From the NCBI RefSeq assembly GCF_042453785.1, contig NC_091677.1, forward strand, positions 23,127,501-23,191,500: DNA of 64,000 bases, given 5' to 3'. Both the position numbers and the translations under genes were made by a program. Positions 1 to 10,634 of the stretch are shown in pieces. The notes beneath the pieces were generated by a model. The model had not been told where the DNA came from. It did not search any database and worked only from the letters and a program-made list of their open reading frames with translations. The stretch's first letter is position 1, and each line of letters opens with the position of its first letter. Source of the DNA: Malus domestica (lineage: Eukaryota; Streptophyta; Magnoliopsida; Rosales; Rosaceae).

Positions 1-1527
1 GCAAGGTACGCAAACGTGTTTCCAAATTTGATCGCATACTTAATTATAATCTTATGAATAGAACACAACATCAAATCCCTCTCCTTTCATGAGATTTCAA
101 ACACCTAGACACCCCGAGTGTGAAAATTTGGATATCAAAATTTTACATGAGCGGTGAGAACTGATCTGAGTATTGCTTTTGACAATTGACTTTGGCCATG
201 GAATGGAAAACAACACGAAAATGAAAACCAAAACACAGGTGAAAACAGTAGAATCATGCATAGATTTGTAACGGTGCAAACCAGGTTATAATGATCTAAT
301 GACGGTCTGCAGGTGATCTGGGTGGAACACCTAGAATGCCAGAGGAGCACAATACAGACCATGTACCGAACCATTGTCAACAGCGGTCTAGCATTTGGAG
401 CAAGACATTGGGTAGCAACACTGCAACTGCAATGCGAACGGCTTGTTTTCTTCATGGCAACCAATGTTCCCATGAAGGATTCAGCTGGTATGTCCAAGTT
501 AAACAGACTTAAAAATGCATCTAGTTACAATGACTAAATGAGGGTAATAGTCGAAATTAAATGCTTGGAATTGATTACTGGAAATTAGGTGTGGCCACCC
601 TTGCTGGGAGAAAAAGCATTCTAAAATTGGCACAAAGAATGACAGCCAGCTTTTGTCGTGCAATCGGAGCATCAAGCTACCATACCTGGACCAAGATCTC
701 AAGCAAAACAGGGGACGACATAAGGATTGCCTCCAGAAAGAACTCGAACGACCCAGGAGAGCCTCTCGGTGTGATTTTGTGTGCTGTTTCTTCAGTATGG
801 CTGCCTGTCTCTCCTTATCTGCTCTTCGATTTCTTAAGAGACGAGACTCGCAGGAATGAGGTTAGTAAATGTGAAACAACTCTACTAATCTGTAATTAAT
901 CATGTTAATAGCCCAACAAAAATGTTAATTAAATTTCTTGTTCCCTAATTGCTAGTGGGACATTATGCTAAACGGAGGACCAGCTCAAACAATTGCAAAC
1001 CTATCCAAGGGACAAGATCGTGGCAATGCTGTTACAATCCAAGTGGGTTCTCCTTCTTGATACACAAGTTAACGACCCTCGTATTGTTAACCCGAAATCT
1101 TTATAATTTATGCTAACATATATTTGGCATTCCAATCTTTTAGAGCATGAAATCAAAAGAGAACAGCATGTGGATACTGCAAGATACCTGCATAAACTCT
1201 TACGAGTCGATGGTGGTCTATGCTCCAGTGGATATCCCAGGAATGCAGTCGGTGATGACTGGATGCGATGCAAGCAATATAGCCATATTGCCTTCAGGGT
1301 TCTCGATTCTTCCTGATGGACTGGAGTCGAGGCCGATGGTCCTCACATCCAGCCAAGAAGACAGGAGCAGTGAAGGAGGAACTCTGCTGACAGCAGCATT
1401 TCAAGTCTTGACAAATTCCTCCCCCACAGCCAACAAGCTAACAATGGAGTCTGTGGAGTCTGTCAACACTCTAATATCATGTACTTTGAGAAATATTAAA
1501 ACAAGCTTGCAGTGTGAGGATGGCTGA
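1..1527 (+). CDS. GL2: GLABRA2-type HD-ZIP IV transcription factor, 3' part only
   Basis: This is the C-terminal part of a class IV homeodomain-leucine zipper regulator of epidermal cell fate (trichome, root hair and seed-coat programmes in Arabidopsis). Exons: end of one at 1-5, then 313-487, 589-860, 956-1042 and 1144-1527 (stop TGA). All four complete exons have AG/GT borders and compatible phases. They encode the end of the START domain (WVEH near the start, then a GRKSILKLAQRMT-like block) and the conserved tail (VYAPVDIP, LPSGFSILPDG, MESVESVN). The block ANLSKGQDRGN, the link KSKENSMWILQD and NSYES match GL2 better than PDF2, ATML1 or HDG proteins, as I remember those sequences. The homeodomain and zipper lie left of the window. 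About 304 residues are visible. The coding part shows no break. Confidence 0.88.
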
Positions 1528-2837
1528 TCAGAGTAACTTAATTAATTAGGTTTAGGCATAGTTAAGTTAAAAAATTAAGGTTTTAATATATTTTTATTTC
1601 TTCGTTTTTTTTTTTTTTTTAGTTACCAGTGGTTTTAGAAGATGAGTCATTTGTGAGTTTGTTTATTCGTTTTGGTTGGAATGGAGGACTTGGGACTTAA
1701 GGAAAAAGTCTCTAAACAAGTATATTGGCAAGATTTGATTTATAATCTTTATAATTTTACAAGTTTCCTTGTAAATAACAATTTATCAATGCCAAAATTT
1801 GGTTAATTTAATTGCTATTTGCATTCTTGCCATCTGAAACGGCTCAGTTTCTTAGTATTTGAGCGATATTCTACTCTAGCCTAAGCTATGGAGAGGCGGA
1901 TTCAAACTTGAGTACAAATGGGAAGGTGCATTGCCATGGCCTGAAAAGTGAAACAAAATTGGTCATCCAAATTTAACTAGAAGGCCTTTTCACCTCAAGA
2001 AAAACACTGCCGGCACAGAATGATTACCAACAAACTGGCCACCTACAACATGACACTGTCACGGAAGATGTAACAGTCCTCACAAAGATGAGAGACTGGA
2101 GATACTTTTCTTACTGCTATGAATTTAGCACAAATCTGCACTTGTTCAGCTTAACAAAATCAATATTCGGCTCTATAGCATGTACATTATCCTTGGTTTT
2201 TATGGTTATCATATCTTTAGCAGTAGTGGCGACTGGAAGAGTAACTCATTCAAAACTCAAATGTAACAGAAGCAGAACAACTGCAGGCAAAAGCACTTGC
2301 TCCCATGAGCATTCTAACTTTACAACTTTCCCCAAAAGCATATATCACTAAAAATCCATCTTGTTAAACACAAGAGTTCTAAACCTACAAAAGTACCAAT
2401 TTTTCACATTAACCAGCAAGCACGCAATATTCTTTCATATTTTCCAGTGAATTGTAAACCCAGAAATCGTCACATTTTGTCATTCTTTTATTTACATTCA
2501 TCCCATTTGTTATTCAACTGTACTCTAGTATCTATTAATCCAAATTCATTCAAGAAGCACTCGTCGAATCATCGACAAAATATGGAAATTCAAAAAAAAT
2601 CCACACAATGCAGTCATCAAAATCCCCATAACCACAATCCCCAACACCAACATTTGAAAATCCAATGAAATTAAATGATAAGGCACATCATCAAAAACCC
2701 AGTGAGATTGAGGTTTCATTAATTTCAGCCAAAGAAAGCTCAAGATTTCATTAATTTTCAACCAATAACACTAAATTCAAAACATTCTCATTAAAACAGC
2801 CCAACTCACTAATGCACAATCAAAACAACAACATAGA
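1528..2837. other. Intergenic between GL2 and RPS17 (convergent genes)
   Basis: The 3' ends of GL2 (+) and RPS17 (-) face each other here, so both 3'UTRs should lie in this stretch. A poly-T run sits near 1604-1620. Short open frames exist but show no family resemblance and no codon structure. I see no RNA gene. Confidence 0.6.
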
Positions 2838-3299
2838 CTAAACCTGCAGAGACTCCAAGGGAATCCCGAGCTCATTCGGCGCATCGCCTTCACCGGACTT
2901 GCTCTTCGATTTCTTGGCAGGAACCGGCACAGCAAGAAAAGTCTTGGTCTTGCTAATGGGTCTGCATTTTTCAAGCTGGACAACGTCCCCAACCTGGAAC
3001 TGGTTATCCGGGTCGTGGGCCTGGTACTTCTTCTTCTTCCTGACCCGCCTCTTGTACTTGGGGTGCGGGGCGAGGCGGGTGACTTCGACGGCGACGGTCT
3101 TGTCGCTGGTGGCGCAGACGACGCGGCCTTGGAGGTACTTCAGGGCTCTGATGGGCGGGAGGAAAGTGAGGCGTTGTGGGGTGGGGAAGGCGAGGGAGGA
3201 AGTGGGTTTGGAAAGGGGGGAGAAGGGGGTGGAGGAGCCATGGAGGAAAGGGGTGGAGAGCTTGGGAGAGGGGTGGAGGAGTGAAGCTGTGAGTGACAT
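2838..3299 (-). CDS. RPS17: Plastid 30S ribosomal protein S17 (uS17c), nuclear-encoded
   Basis: A single-exon frame encodes 153 residues, close to the length of plant plastid S17 precursors. The first 50 or so residues are rich in Ser, Thr and Pro with few acidic residues, as expected for a chloroplast transit peptide. The mature part carries the S17 signature: LQGRVVCATSDKTVAVEV, then the basic stretch HPKYKRRVRKKKKY, then DPDNQFQVGDVVQLEKCRPISKTK. It binds 16S rRNA in the small subunit of the plastid ribosome. The start is the first Met of the frame and gives a normal MSLTASL transit-peptide beginning. The tail LGIPLESLQ resembles the Arabidopsis protein, so no further exon is needed. Confidence 0.93.
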   Translation of the reverse strand: MSLTASLLHPSPKLSTPFLHGSSTPFSPLSKPTSSLAFPTPQRLTFLPPIRALKYLQGRVVCATSDKTVAVEVTRLAPHPKYKRRVRKKKKYQAHDPDNQFQVGDVVQLEKCRPISKTKTFLAVPVPAKKSKSKSGEGDAPNELGIPLESLQV

Positions 3300-3498
3300 T
3301 TTTGCTTTGGTTTGACGTTTGAGTTTGGAGATTTGGGTATAAAGGGAATGATGGAGGATAAGGGATATGAGATGAGGTTTCTCTGTACCCTATCCTTTGG
3401 GTTGGGATTTTTGGAGTTTTGGCTCTCTATTGAAAATTTTCTTTGGAAAAAACTCCAAAATGGTGTTTGGACACATAATTTACCATATGACATTATAT

Positions 3499-3665
3499 GT
3501 TTTTTTTTTTAACAAACGATATTATTTACACTAAAGATAATAAAGTTGGGCTAACCTTCACAATGAACTAGCAATAATATAGTTCAAATTTGTTTTTGGC
3601 GAGAATCGAATCTAAAACCTCTCACTTACAAGTGAAGATGAATATCACTAGACTGTAATACTAAG
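3499..3665 (-). mobile_element. tRNA-derived SINE
   Basis: Read on the minus strand this begins with tRNA-like pol III boxes: a CTAGTGATATTC-type A box near 3650 and GATTCGATTCTCGCC as B box near 3600-3614. It ends in a poly(A) run, seen as T's at 3500-3510. It is flanked by near-identical copies of TGACATTATAT (3488-3498) and TGACATCATAT (3666-3676), read as a target-site duplication. A second copy in the opposite orientation lies at 16815-16980. Confidence 0.7.
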
Positions 3666-3676
3666 TGACATCATAT

Positions 3677-4637
3677 TCATATTTTGGATAAACAAATTAT
3701 TGGTCAACGAAGAGTTCGTATTTAATTGAGATTTTTTTTTAATAGAGTTATAAATTATGAAGTTTGATGGAATTTTAATGCAAATTTCATAGATTTTATG
3801 TGAACTTTGAGTGAATTCTCTTAACATCTCATGAAAAAGGATTAGAATTGTTAAAGTCATGATTGAATACTCGTAAAACTTTTATAGACTCATTCATAAG
3901 CATGGATCAATCAATATATATTGGGATAATGCTTGATGTTACATGTTATCTATCTTAGCTTTCTGGTCACTTGACTTTAGATTCCTTATTATGGTAATTG
4001 AAATTGTGTTGTGAATTCACCTTCTAGTATTAATTCTCGATTATACAACATTTTTTACTCTTAAAACCTAACTACCAATTACATATTATTTACTTTACAT
4101 GCTAATCTTGTGAATTGTTATTAGCACCCCAAAAAATCATTATAATATTTCTCTCTCCCTTATGACCTTTATGGAGTGGCAATAACACCTTCCTCATATT
4201 AACTGGATAATAATTACTAATTTTAGTAAAATTCTAAGTTGGTTTGATAACCATCTAGTATTTTCATTTTTGTGTTAGAGATAAAGGAGAAACACATGAG
4301 AAGGGAGTTACATAGAAGAGTAAAGGAACGATAGTAGGAGAGATGTAAAAGAAATGTATAAGAAAAGTTCCACAAAACGAAAAGTAAAACTAGATATCAC
4401 TAACGAAATGATGGCATGAGACTTTAGTAATCAAGAGACATTTTATAGTGAGGATGTCCTTTGAAACAAAAAGGAAAGTAAAACATAACTTTGTGTCAAA
4501 ATCGTTTAGTTTTTTAGGTTCGAGAAATTTCAATATTGAGCCATTTTATGAAACAAAAGGGACAGTAAGACATGCCACCAGTTGGCTAAACAAGTAATTG
4601 TCAAGCCCTTGGCTCATACATATTTTCGTTTCAAACT
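3677..4637. other. Intergenic, AT-rich
   Basis: No open frame, RNA gene or clear repeat could be supported in this stretch. It is AT-rich and lies upstream of RPS17, beyond the SINE. Confidence 0.5.
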
Positions 4638-5260
4638 TTTTTTTTTTTTGTCAAACAAGATTACTTCCATTAAAAATTAGTATAAGACCAAAGAAAACTA
4701 AAAAAGTCAGCTAAACAACATTAGAAAAAAATAAAAGGCCCAAGATACAACAGGAGGCCAACACAAACTTAGACCCAAAGGTAGAAAAAACAAACAACAA
4801 AAAAACTAATCTCAAACAGCATAAACCAAATCAACACCGTCATCACATCCTCATAGGATGCCAAACTCCGAACCGAAAAAGTAGACACCATATCCAAATC
4901 TCCTTCACGACCCCCTGCAAATATATACAAACAAAGTACCTTATAGATAGAAAGTAAGGCTAAGGATGTATATAAAATACCTATACTGTGGCCGAGGCTG
5001 CAAAACACTTGGCCTTGATGAGGATCAGACTCGGTTAGGGGAGGGAAAGTGAGGGAGGGAATTAGATCTGATATCCAATTTCGGATTGAAGCCCACATAT
5101 CCAAGCACAGGATGGGGTGGGGACAAAATATCACGGCTAAGGAGGGAGGAAGGAAAAGTAAATAATAGAAAGCAGTAAATACAGGCGAAATGCCATGCCC
5201 CGATCCCAACATACGTCTAAGATCGACAAGTGACGTCACCACATCCCTGTTTATCTATCA
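4638..5260 (-). mobile_element. Possible non-LTR retroelement 3' end with poly(A)
   Basis: On the minus strand this ends in GTTTGAC followed by about 11-12 A's (T run at 4639-4649). Before that is a T-rich tail of the kind seen at plant L1 LINE 3' ends. A 157-codon frame (4769-5242) has no recognisable domain and is probably non-coding. The end at 5260 is set by the neighbouring LTR. Class is inferred from the tail alone; it could also be a retroposed transcript. Confidence 0.35.
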
Positions 5261-7740
5261 TGTCTCGCCTCCGAGACAAGACCAAATCACAATCAATGAT
5301 TCAACCACGCAATCATTTTCTTTTATTTCATGAATGCATTTAACCTTTGCTTTAGACTGTCTATGTACCTTAAATAAGGATCAAGCCATTCGTAGTTCAC
5401 CCTTTGTTAAACTTTGAACTTTTCGCAATACACTTCCTAGTAGAAAACATAGAGTATCACACTACATAACAACCATATACCTACTAAGATTTGTTATTTT
5501 GTTAATCACATACAACACATGGTTTCCAACACTATTCCACAGTCATGTCAATTAATCAATTCCATGAATCAAAGATGCACAACATTAACTTTTAACTACG
5601 CTAATCAATCATCAAGATCACATATCATTTCACAAAATTTGATAAAAGAATTCTACATAATTCCCTACCTAGATTCCAAGTAATAACATAGTAAATTTAA
5701 TTTACAATCACAATTTCTATTGTGAGCAATTTCTATTCACTCGAATTTAGGATTCCGAACTAAACTTTATGGCAATAATCAAGGGCGAGATTCCAAACCA
5801 CTCAACGAAATCCAACTAAAATATGGTTGCCTATCGAAATGTACCTAGTACACCTAATCATCATAACCCTAAGTAGACAGTGATAACCCATTGCAGATAT
5901 ACCAAGCATGATCACCCCTACAATGCATATGGTGCCCCATTGCGGATAAACCAAGCAGAACCATAGGCATAATCTAATCATGCAGGCAGTGATCACCCAT
6001 CGCAAATATACCAAACATGATCACCCCTGAAATACGTATGGTCCCCTATCACTGATATATCAAGCATGATCACTCCTAGAATGCGTATGGTCCTCATTGC
6101 AGATAAACCAAGTAAAACCATAGACATAGTCTAATAACGTAAACAGTGATCACCTATCGTAGATATACCAAGCATGATCACCCTTAACATATGTATAATC
6201 CCCCATCGCAGATATACCAAGCAGGACTGTACCCTATAGCTCTAGGTAGTGATCACTCATCGCAGATATACCAAGCATGATCACTCTTAGAATGTGTATG
6301 GTCCCCCATTACAGATATACCAAACAGAACCATAAACATAGTCTAATCGTGTAGGCAGTGACCACCCATCGCGGATATACCAATCATGATCACCCCTGAA
6401 ATATGTATGGTCCTTATCGTGGATATACTGAGCAGGACCATCCATATACCACTGCTACATGGTGCAGTTAGATCAACATACAACCTACTTACCCCTATCT
6501 CAACCTCTATGATCACAACGTAAGCACCTGCACTATCAACTTCTCACGACCACTAATTATCTTTTCATACTAGCATATAACTTCTAATAAGATTCTAGGC
6601 TCGCATTTCTATATTAGCAATTTGTACACTTCATTTATATTATCTAGAAATTCAATAAACAAGTATAACACAATAAGGTGCCACTTGTACGTAAATCGAG
6701 ATACACGTCTACCGAGAAAGACACGTCATTGTGATGAACCCTTTAAGCTTCATGAAATCTCAACAACACTCTAAGATAAATAACACGCTGAAATAACTCG
6801 GGGCTCGTTGACTAAAGAGTCAACCGTCGATCAAGGTCAATGGTAGGGTCCACAACCCTGGTAATCCAATATAGAAGATCCACCTATCAAATTTCTAATC
6901 CGTAAGTTCCTAAAGTTCTTAAATATTATGTACCATAACATACTAGAGTTTGGTGACGATTTAACGGTAGGATCTTTATTCGTTAAAATGGTCAAGTGGT
7001 CTTCCTTAATGGAACTAGGTTCAAATGACAGAATTTCACTAACCGGGTGTCAAATATGGAACCGGGGTATCAAATGTAGCCTAGAAGGATCAAGTGGTTC
7101 TTCAGGTCATGCACCGCTGCGAGTTTCTAGAAAATTCACCTAACTCTAAAAATTACCAAATTTTAATGAATTGTAGAGCATAACAAGGGGAAGAACTTTC
7201 ATACCTGGGCCGAAGTCCCATTTGACGGGGAAATACCTGAAATTGCCTTCAATCCGTTGGAAACCCTAGAAATGGTGAGCTTCGATTCGTCAAATCCACA
7301 ACTCAACCACACCCATGCTTGTTTGGGGTTTGCTCCTGGATTCAAGGGAAGATTTTGGTGGTGGTAAGCGTTGGAATACCTTTCAGAAATGACGGATCGC
7401 CGTTGTGTACCCCACAAAGCCCTCGGCTTCAATTATCATGAAATGAGACCAATTTGTATCAGATTTTTTACGAAAATGGAAGATGGAAGGTTAAGGAGTT
7501 GTCCCCAGGTGTTTTTTCACTATGAAACGCTAGAGTTGGCGTTGGAATCCATGGTTGCAGTTAGGTCGGGTCAAGTAGGAAACGGGTCAAGGAGGTGGAT
7601 CCGGTTTCCCTCATCTTCCTCTTCTCTGATTTCCCTCATTTCTCCTCCCCCTGATTGGTCACCTTCTCCCCTTTTTCTCTCCCATGTCTCTCATTTTCCT
7701 CCTCTCTCCCGCCGCCATCTAGCAGCTTCCAATCTTTCCT
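5261..7740 (-). mobile_element. Long LTR fragment of a non-coding retrotransposon family (copy A)
   Basis: The plus-strand left edge TGTCTCGCC at 5261 corresponds to TGACACGCC at 26873, the edge of another minus-strand LTR. Going right it contains a minisatellite (5875-6450). At about 6900-7010 there is a block matching, in reverse complement, the block at 30160-30260: a bipartite Gly-free non-coding text with 'TCGTCACCAAACT', 'ATAATATTTAAGAAC' and 'AGGAACTTACGGATT' in the same order. No coding domain is visible. The right edge is not defined; no TGTAACAACCC-type start was found. Confidence 0.5.
5875..6450. repeat. Minisatellite inside LTR copy A
   Basis: Imperfect tandem copies built on the core CAGTGATCACCCATCGCAGA followed by TATACCAAGCATGATCACCC, alternating with a variant containing TATGGTCCCCCAT and CAAGCAGAACCAT. 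The basic unit is about 40-60 bp and a higher-order unit of roughly 120 bp is seen. The core has dyad character (TGATCA). Copies differ by scattered point changes, so the array is not recent. Confidence 0.8.
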
Positions 7741-8793
7741 CTTTTTTTTAAACGCTGCTAATTTCTTCGTTTCAACTCCAATTCACGAACGGTTTTCACC
7801 TACGCGCTCGTAAGATCGAGCTTTGTCTAAGGTCTATGAATTTTTAACGATTACTAACCAAAATTCAAAAATCGTAATTAGTTTAATTAAAATCTAAATT
7901 TAATAAAACTCATATAAATTCCCGAAAATAGTTTAAAAATCTCGCTAATATGAGATAAACTCAGGGATAATTGAGATCAAACTCAGAGAAAACTAAGATC
8001 AAACTCAGAGGAGAACCAAAATAAAAGAAGAAGAAAGAAGATTTGAAAGAGGGAAGGAAGAGAGGGTGGGATACTGTGAGGGTGAAGGGGTAGAGGAGAT
8101 GAGAGGGGATGAAAAGAGAGAAGGACAACGGAGGCAAGGAGAAGGAAAAGAGGGAGGGAGTAGTGGAGCTGTTGTCGACCACGAGCAAGAACAAGGGGCG
8201 ATGGCTAAAACTCATGTCTAGGGTTGAGTTTCTGCAGCAGCACAGAGAGAATTTAGGGAGTCTTTTAGACTAATTTTAAATTTTATCTATAACATAATTT
8301 TTCGTTTCAGTCAATGATTTGAATTTAAAGATAAAATTGTACAAACACCATATGAACGAATAGCTAAAAAATCCCCGATTTGATTTTTTAAATTTTTTAA
8401 TTTTTTAAGTAAACATACGATTTGATCATCATTAAACTGTTATGAAATAGCCTTGCAAATATAACCACAATTTTATCATTCTTATTTACTTCACAAAAAG
8501 AAAGTCATAGATCATAACTAATAAAATATGCAGTTGAGTTGTGAATATGATCCAACAAGGATAGGCTTATCCAGCTTCAACTCCAGGTGGCAGCCTGTAA
8601 GTGTAGTTCATATCCTCTAAACAAAACCCATCTCGCCACGTGTCATGCTAAGATCCATGCAAAATATCAAAAACCCAATCACGCTGAGTTCCTCACGCCC
8701 CTTAACGAACCGAGAAACAGAAGAACAGAAAAAGAAAAGTTAGCAAGTCCAGATACTGAAAGAGTAGCAGCAGAACAGTATTATTGTAAGGCC
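7741..8793. other. Intergenic upstream of PsaH
   Basis: AT-rich, with a strongly purine-rich GA block at about 8027-8170 and a CT-rich stretch just to the left (7600-7740). The PsaH promoter and 5'UTR should lie in the last few hundred bases. Frames in the purine-rich block are low-complexity and not credible as genes. Confidence 0.45.
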
Positions 8794-10017
8794 ATGGCAT
8801 CTCTGGCAACCCTAGCAGCCGTTCAACCGGCCACCATTAACGGCCTCGGCGGAAGCTCCCTCACCGGAACAAAGCTCGTTGTGAAGCCCACTCGCCAGAG
8901 CATCAGAACGAAAAACATCAGGTACTACAACATAAATATTTAAAAATAGCAAATGCTTGTTGTTTCTTGTTCTTTATGCATTGTGATGGGTGTGTTGAGT
9001 AATATTACTGGTGTGGTCTGCGGTGGTTTAGGAGTGGTGCTGTGGTGGCCAAGTACGGAGACAAGAGCGTCTACTTTGACCTTGAGGATCTGGGCAACAC
9101 CACCGGGAAGTGGGACTTGTACGGTTCAGATGCGCCCTCACCTTACAACCCTCTTCAGGTTCTGTGACTAACTTAGAATTTGTTTCATGTGTTCATCAAT
9201 TAAAAAAAATGCAAAAAAAAACACAAAATGCTTTCATTGAGAGTTGAACTCAAGACCTCCCGCTTACTAAACGGGTGCTCTAACCAACTGAGCTATGAAA
9301 GCTGTTGTTGAAAAATCACAGATATTACATTACTTATGACACTGTAGACAAATGTTGTTCTACAAGTTCCCTCCATGGTTAATAAATTAGTCATTAATTA
9401 ATATCTAGTTTGCTCATCTGATTTAATCTTGCTAATGATGGCTTTGTAATAATAATCTCGCATTAGCTTTTCACGGAGAATTTTGTATCGATGTTACTTG
9501 AACTTAAGATCTTTTTTCGTTTTTAATCAGTTATTTAAAACGTGTCAGTTTGCATTCACCGTCAAATTTTCACATTTAATGTTCATTTACTCTATTTGAA
9601 TAGATGAAAATAACCCTCAATTTAACAAATGTGATGATAGCGGACAAATTGACACTTTTTAAACGATTAGGTGTTTGATACCGAATTAAAAATTCAAAAG
9701 CCAAGTCCAGAGGCACTCAAGTTCATGAGGCATTGCTAAAACTTTTCCTACATTCTATACTGATTAAGGGATATTTTACTTCTTGAACTTTATCCAAGCA
9801 TTGTTTGAGTTAATTAAGTTGTTGAATCTGACTGCAGAGCAAGTTCTTTGAGACATTTGCTGCTCCATTCACCAAGAGAGGCTTACTCCTCAAGTTCTTG
9901 ATATTGGGAGGAGCTTCCACCATTGCCTACCTTAGTGCCACTGCCTCCGACGACATTCTACCAATCAAGAAGGGCCCACAACTTCCACCCAAGTTGGGCC
10001 CACGTGGCAAGATCTAA
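8794..10017 (+). CDS. PSAH: Photosystem I reaction centre subunit VI (PSI-H)
   Basis: Three exons, 8794-8921, 9032-9158 and 9838-10017, with GT-AG borders and matching phases, give 144 residues. The first 45 or so form a chloroplast transit peptide ([20 protein letters not shown]). The mature protein starts near [19 protein letters not shown], continues with [18 protein letters not shown], then a membrane segment [18 protein letters not shown], and ends [16 protein letters not shown]. This is the typical PsaH layout and length. In the thylakoid, PSI-H lies on the side of photosystem I where LHCII docks during state transitions. Intron 2 carries a tRNA gene on the other strand and an inverted-repeat element. 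The start Met is the first giving a transit peptide; upstream in-frame codons are 5'UTR. Confidence 0.95.
9229..9302 (-). tRNA. trnT-AGT: tRNA-Thr (anticodon AGT)
   Basis: Read on the minus strand it folds as a full 74-nt cloverleaf. The acceptor stem GCTTTCA pairs with TGAAAGC, the D arm is GCTCAGTTGGTTAGAGC, and the anticodon stem CCCGT/GCGGG encloses loop TTAGTAA. The T arm is TTGAG/CTCAA and the discriminator is A. The loop gives anticodon AGT (threonine). Internal promoter boxes are intact. It lies antisense inside intron 2 of PSAH. Confidence 0.93.
9524..9692. repeat. Inverted-repeat (MITE-like) element in PSAH intron 2
   Basis: The left arm (9524-9577, with AATCAGTTATTTAAAACGTG) is matched by the reverse complement of the right arm (about 9623-9669, with CAAATTGACACTTTTTAAAC). 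Pairing is imperfect. No coding capacity. A small non-autonomous DNA transposon is the likeliest origin; ends and target duplication were not resolved. Confidence 0.45.
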
Positions 10018-10634
10018 ATTTTATTTGGGATTTAATCCTCATTTTCTCAAGCTTTTCATCATGTGTGTGTAATTGTTTCTCTATTTTGTACTTGTAAAGC
10101 ACCTGTAATGCAGAATTAAAGCCCCTAAGTTTGGCAATATGTCAAAGGTATTTTTTCTGGTGCAATTTGGGAACTGCCATTCATGTTTTAATATATTATT
10201 GTTTGGCCGTAAGATTTCAACTGAGTACCTCTTTCAACAAAGTGGATACGGATGGACGTTTGTCCTCGTGCTTTTGGTTAAGTTTGAAATCTTCATATCA
10301 TGACGAAAATCGGTGAAAAAATATTGCAGACGGTATGAAGAATCTGGAGTACAAATAGGGGAGGAATAAAATTAAGATATGTCTAAGAGAAGTCATCAAA
10401 ATTATAGTTTTCAGTCGGTCTACAAACCCTCATTTGTTTTCCTCCTCCTTCTTCCCTATGTACACGAAGGGAAGGAATAGAATGAGCATCACACAACTCC
10501 AAGGATGCCAATGAGTGCTGTGAAATTTACATTTGAAGTCTCAGGCTTTCTTGCTCCTTTACATTTCTGTATCTGTCTCGTTTAGTTCCTCATTTTTTCG
10601 CTCTTTCTTCTCCGATTTTCCCCTGTTGACACTG
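10018..10634. other. Intergenic between PSAH and the RopGEF gene (convergent)
   Basis: Carries the 3'UTRs of the two converging genes. No gene or repeat seen. Confidence 0.5.

Noticed and set aside
2899-3315. 138-codon frame on the plus strand over RPS17
   Set aside because: Antisense shadow of the RPS17 coding exon; Phe/Trp-rich and without family resemblance.
4769-5242. 157-codon hydrophobic frame on the minus strand as a membrane protein
   Set aside because: It lies in T-rich DNA before a poly(A) tail; hydrophobicity follows from composition and no family was recognised.
5875-6450. Regularly spaced repeats resembling a CRISPR array
   Set aside because: The repeat and spacer parts both recur with point changes, there are no cas genes, and the DNA is plant nuclear. 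It is a minisatellite in an LTR.
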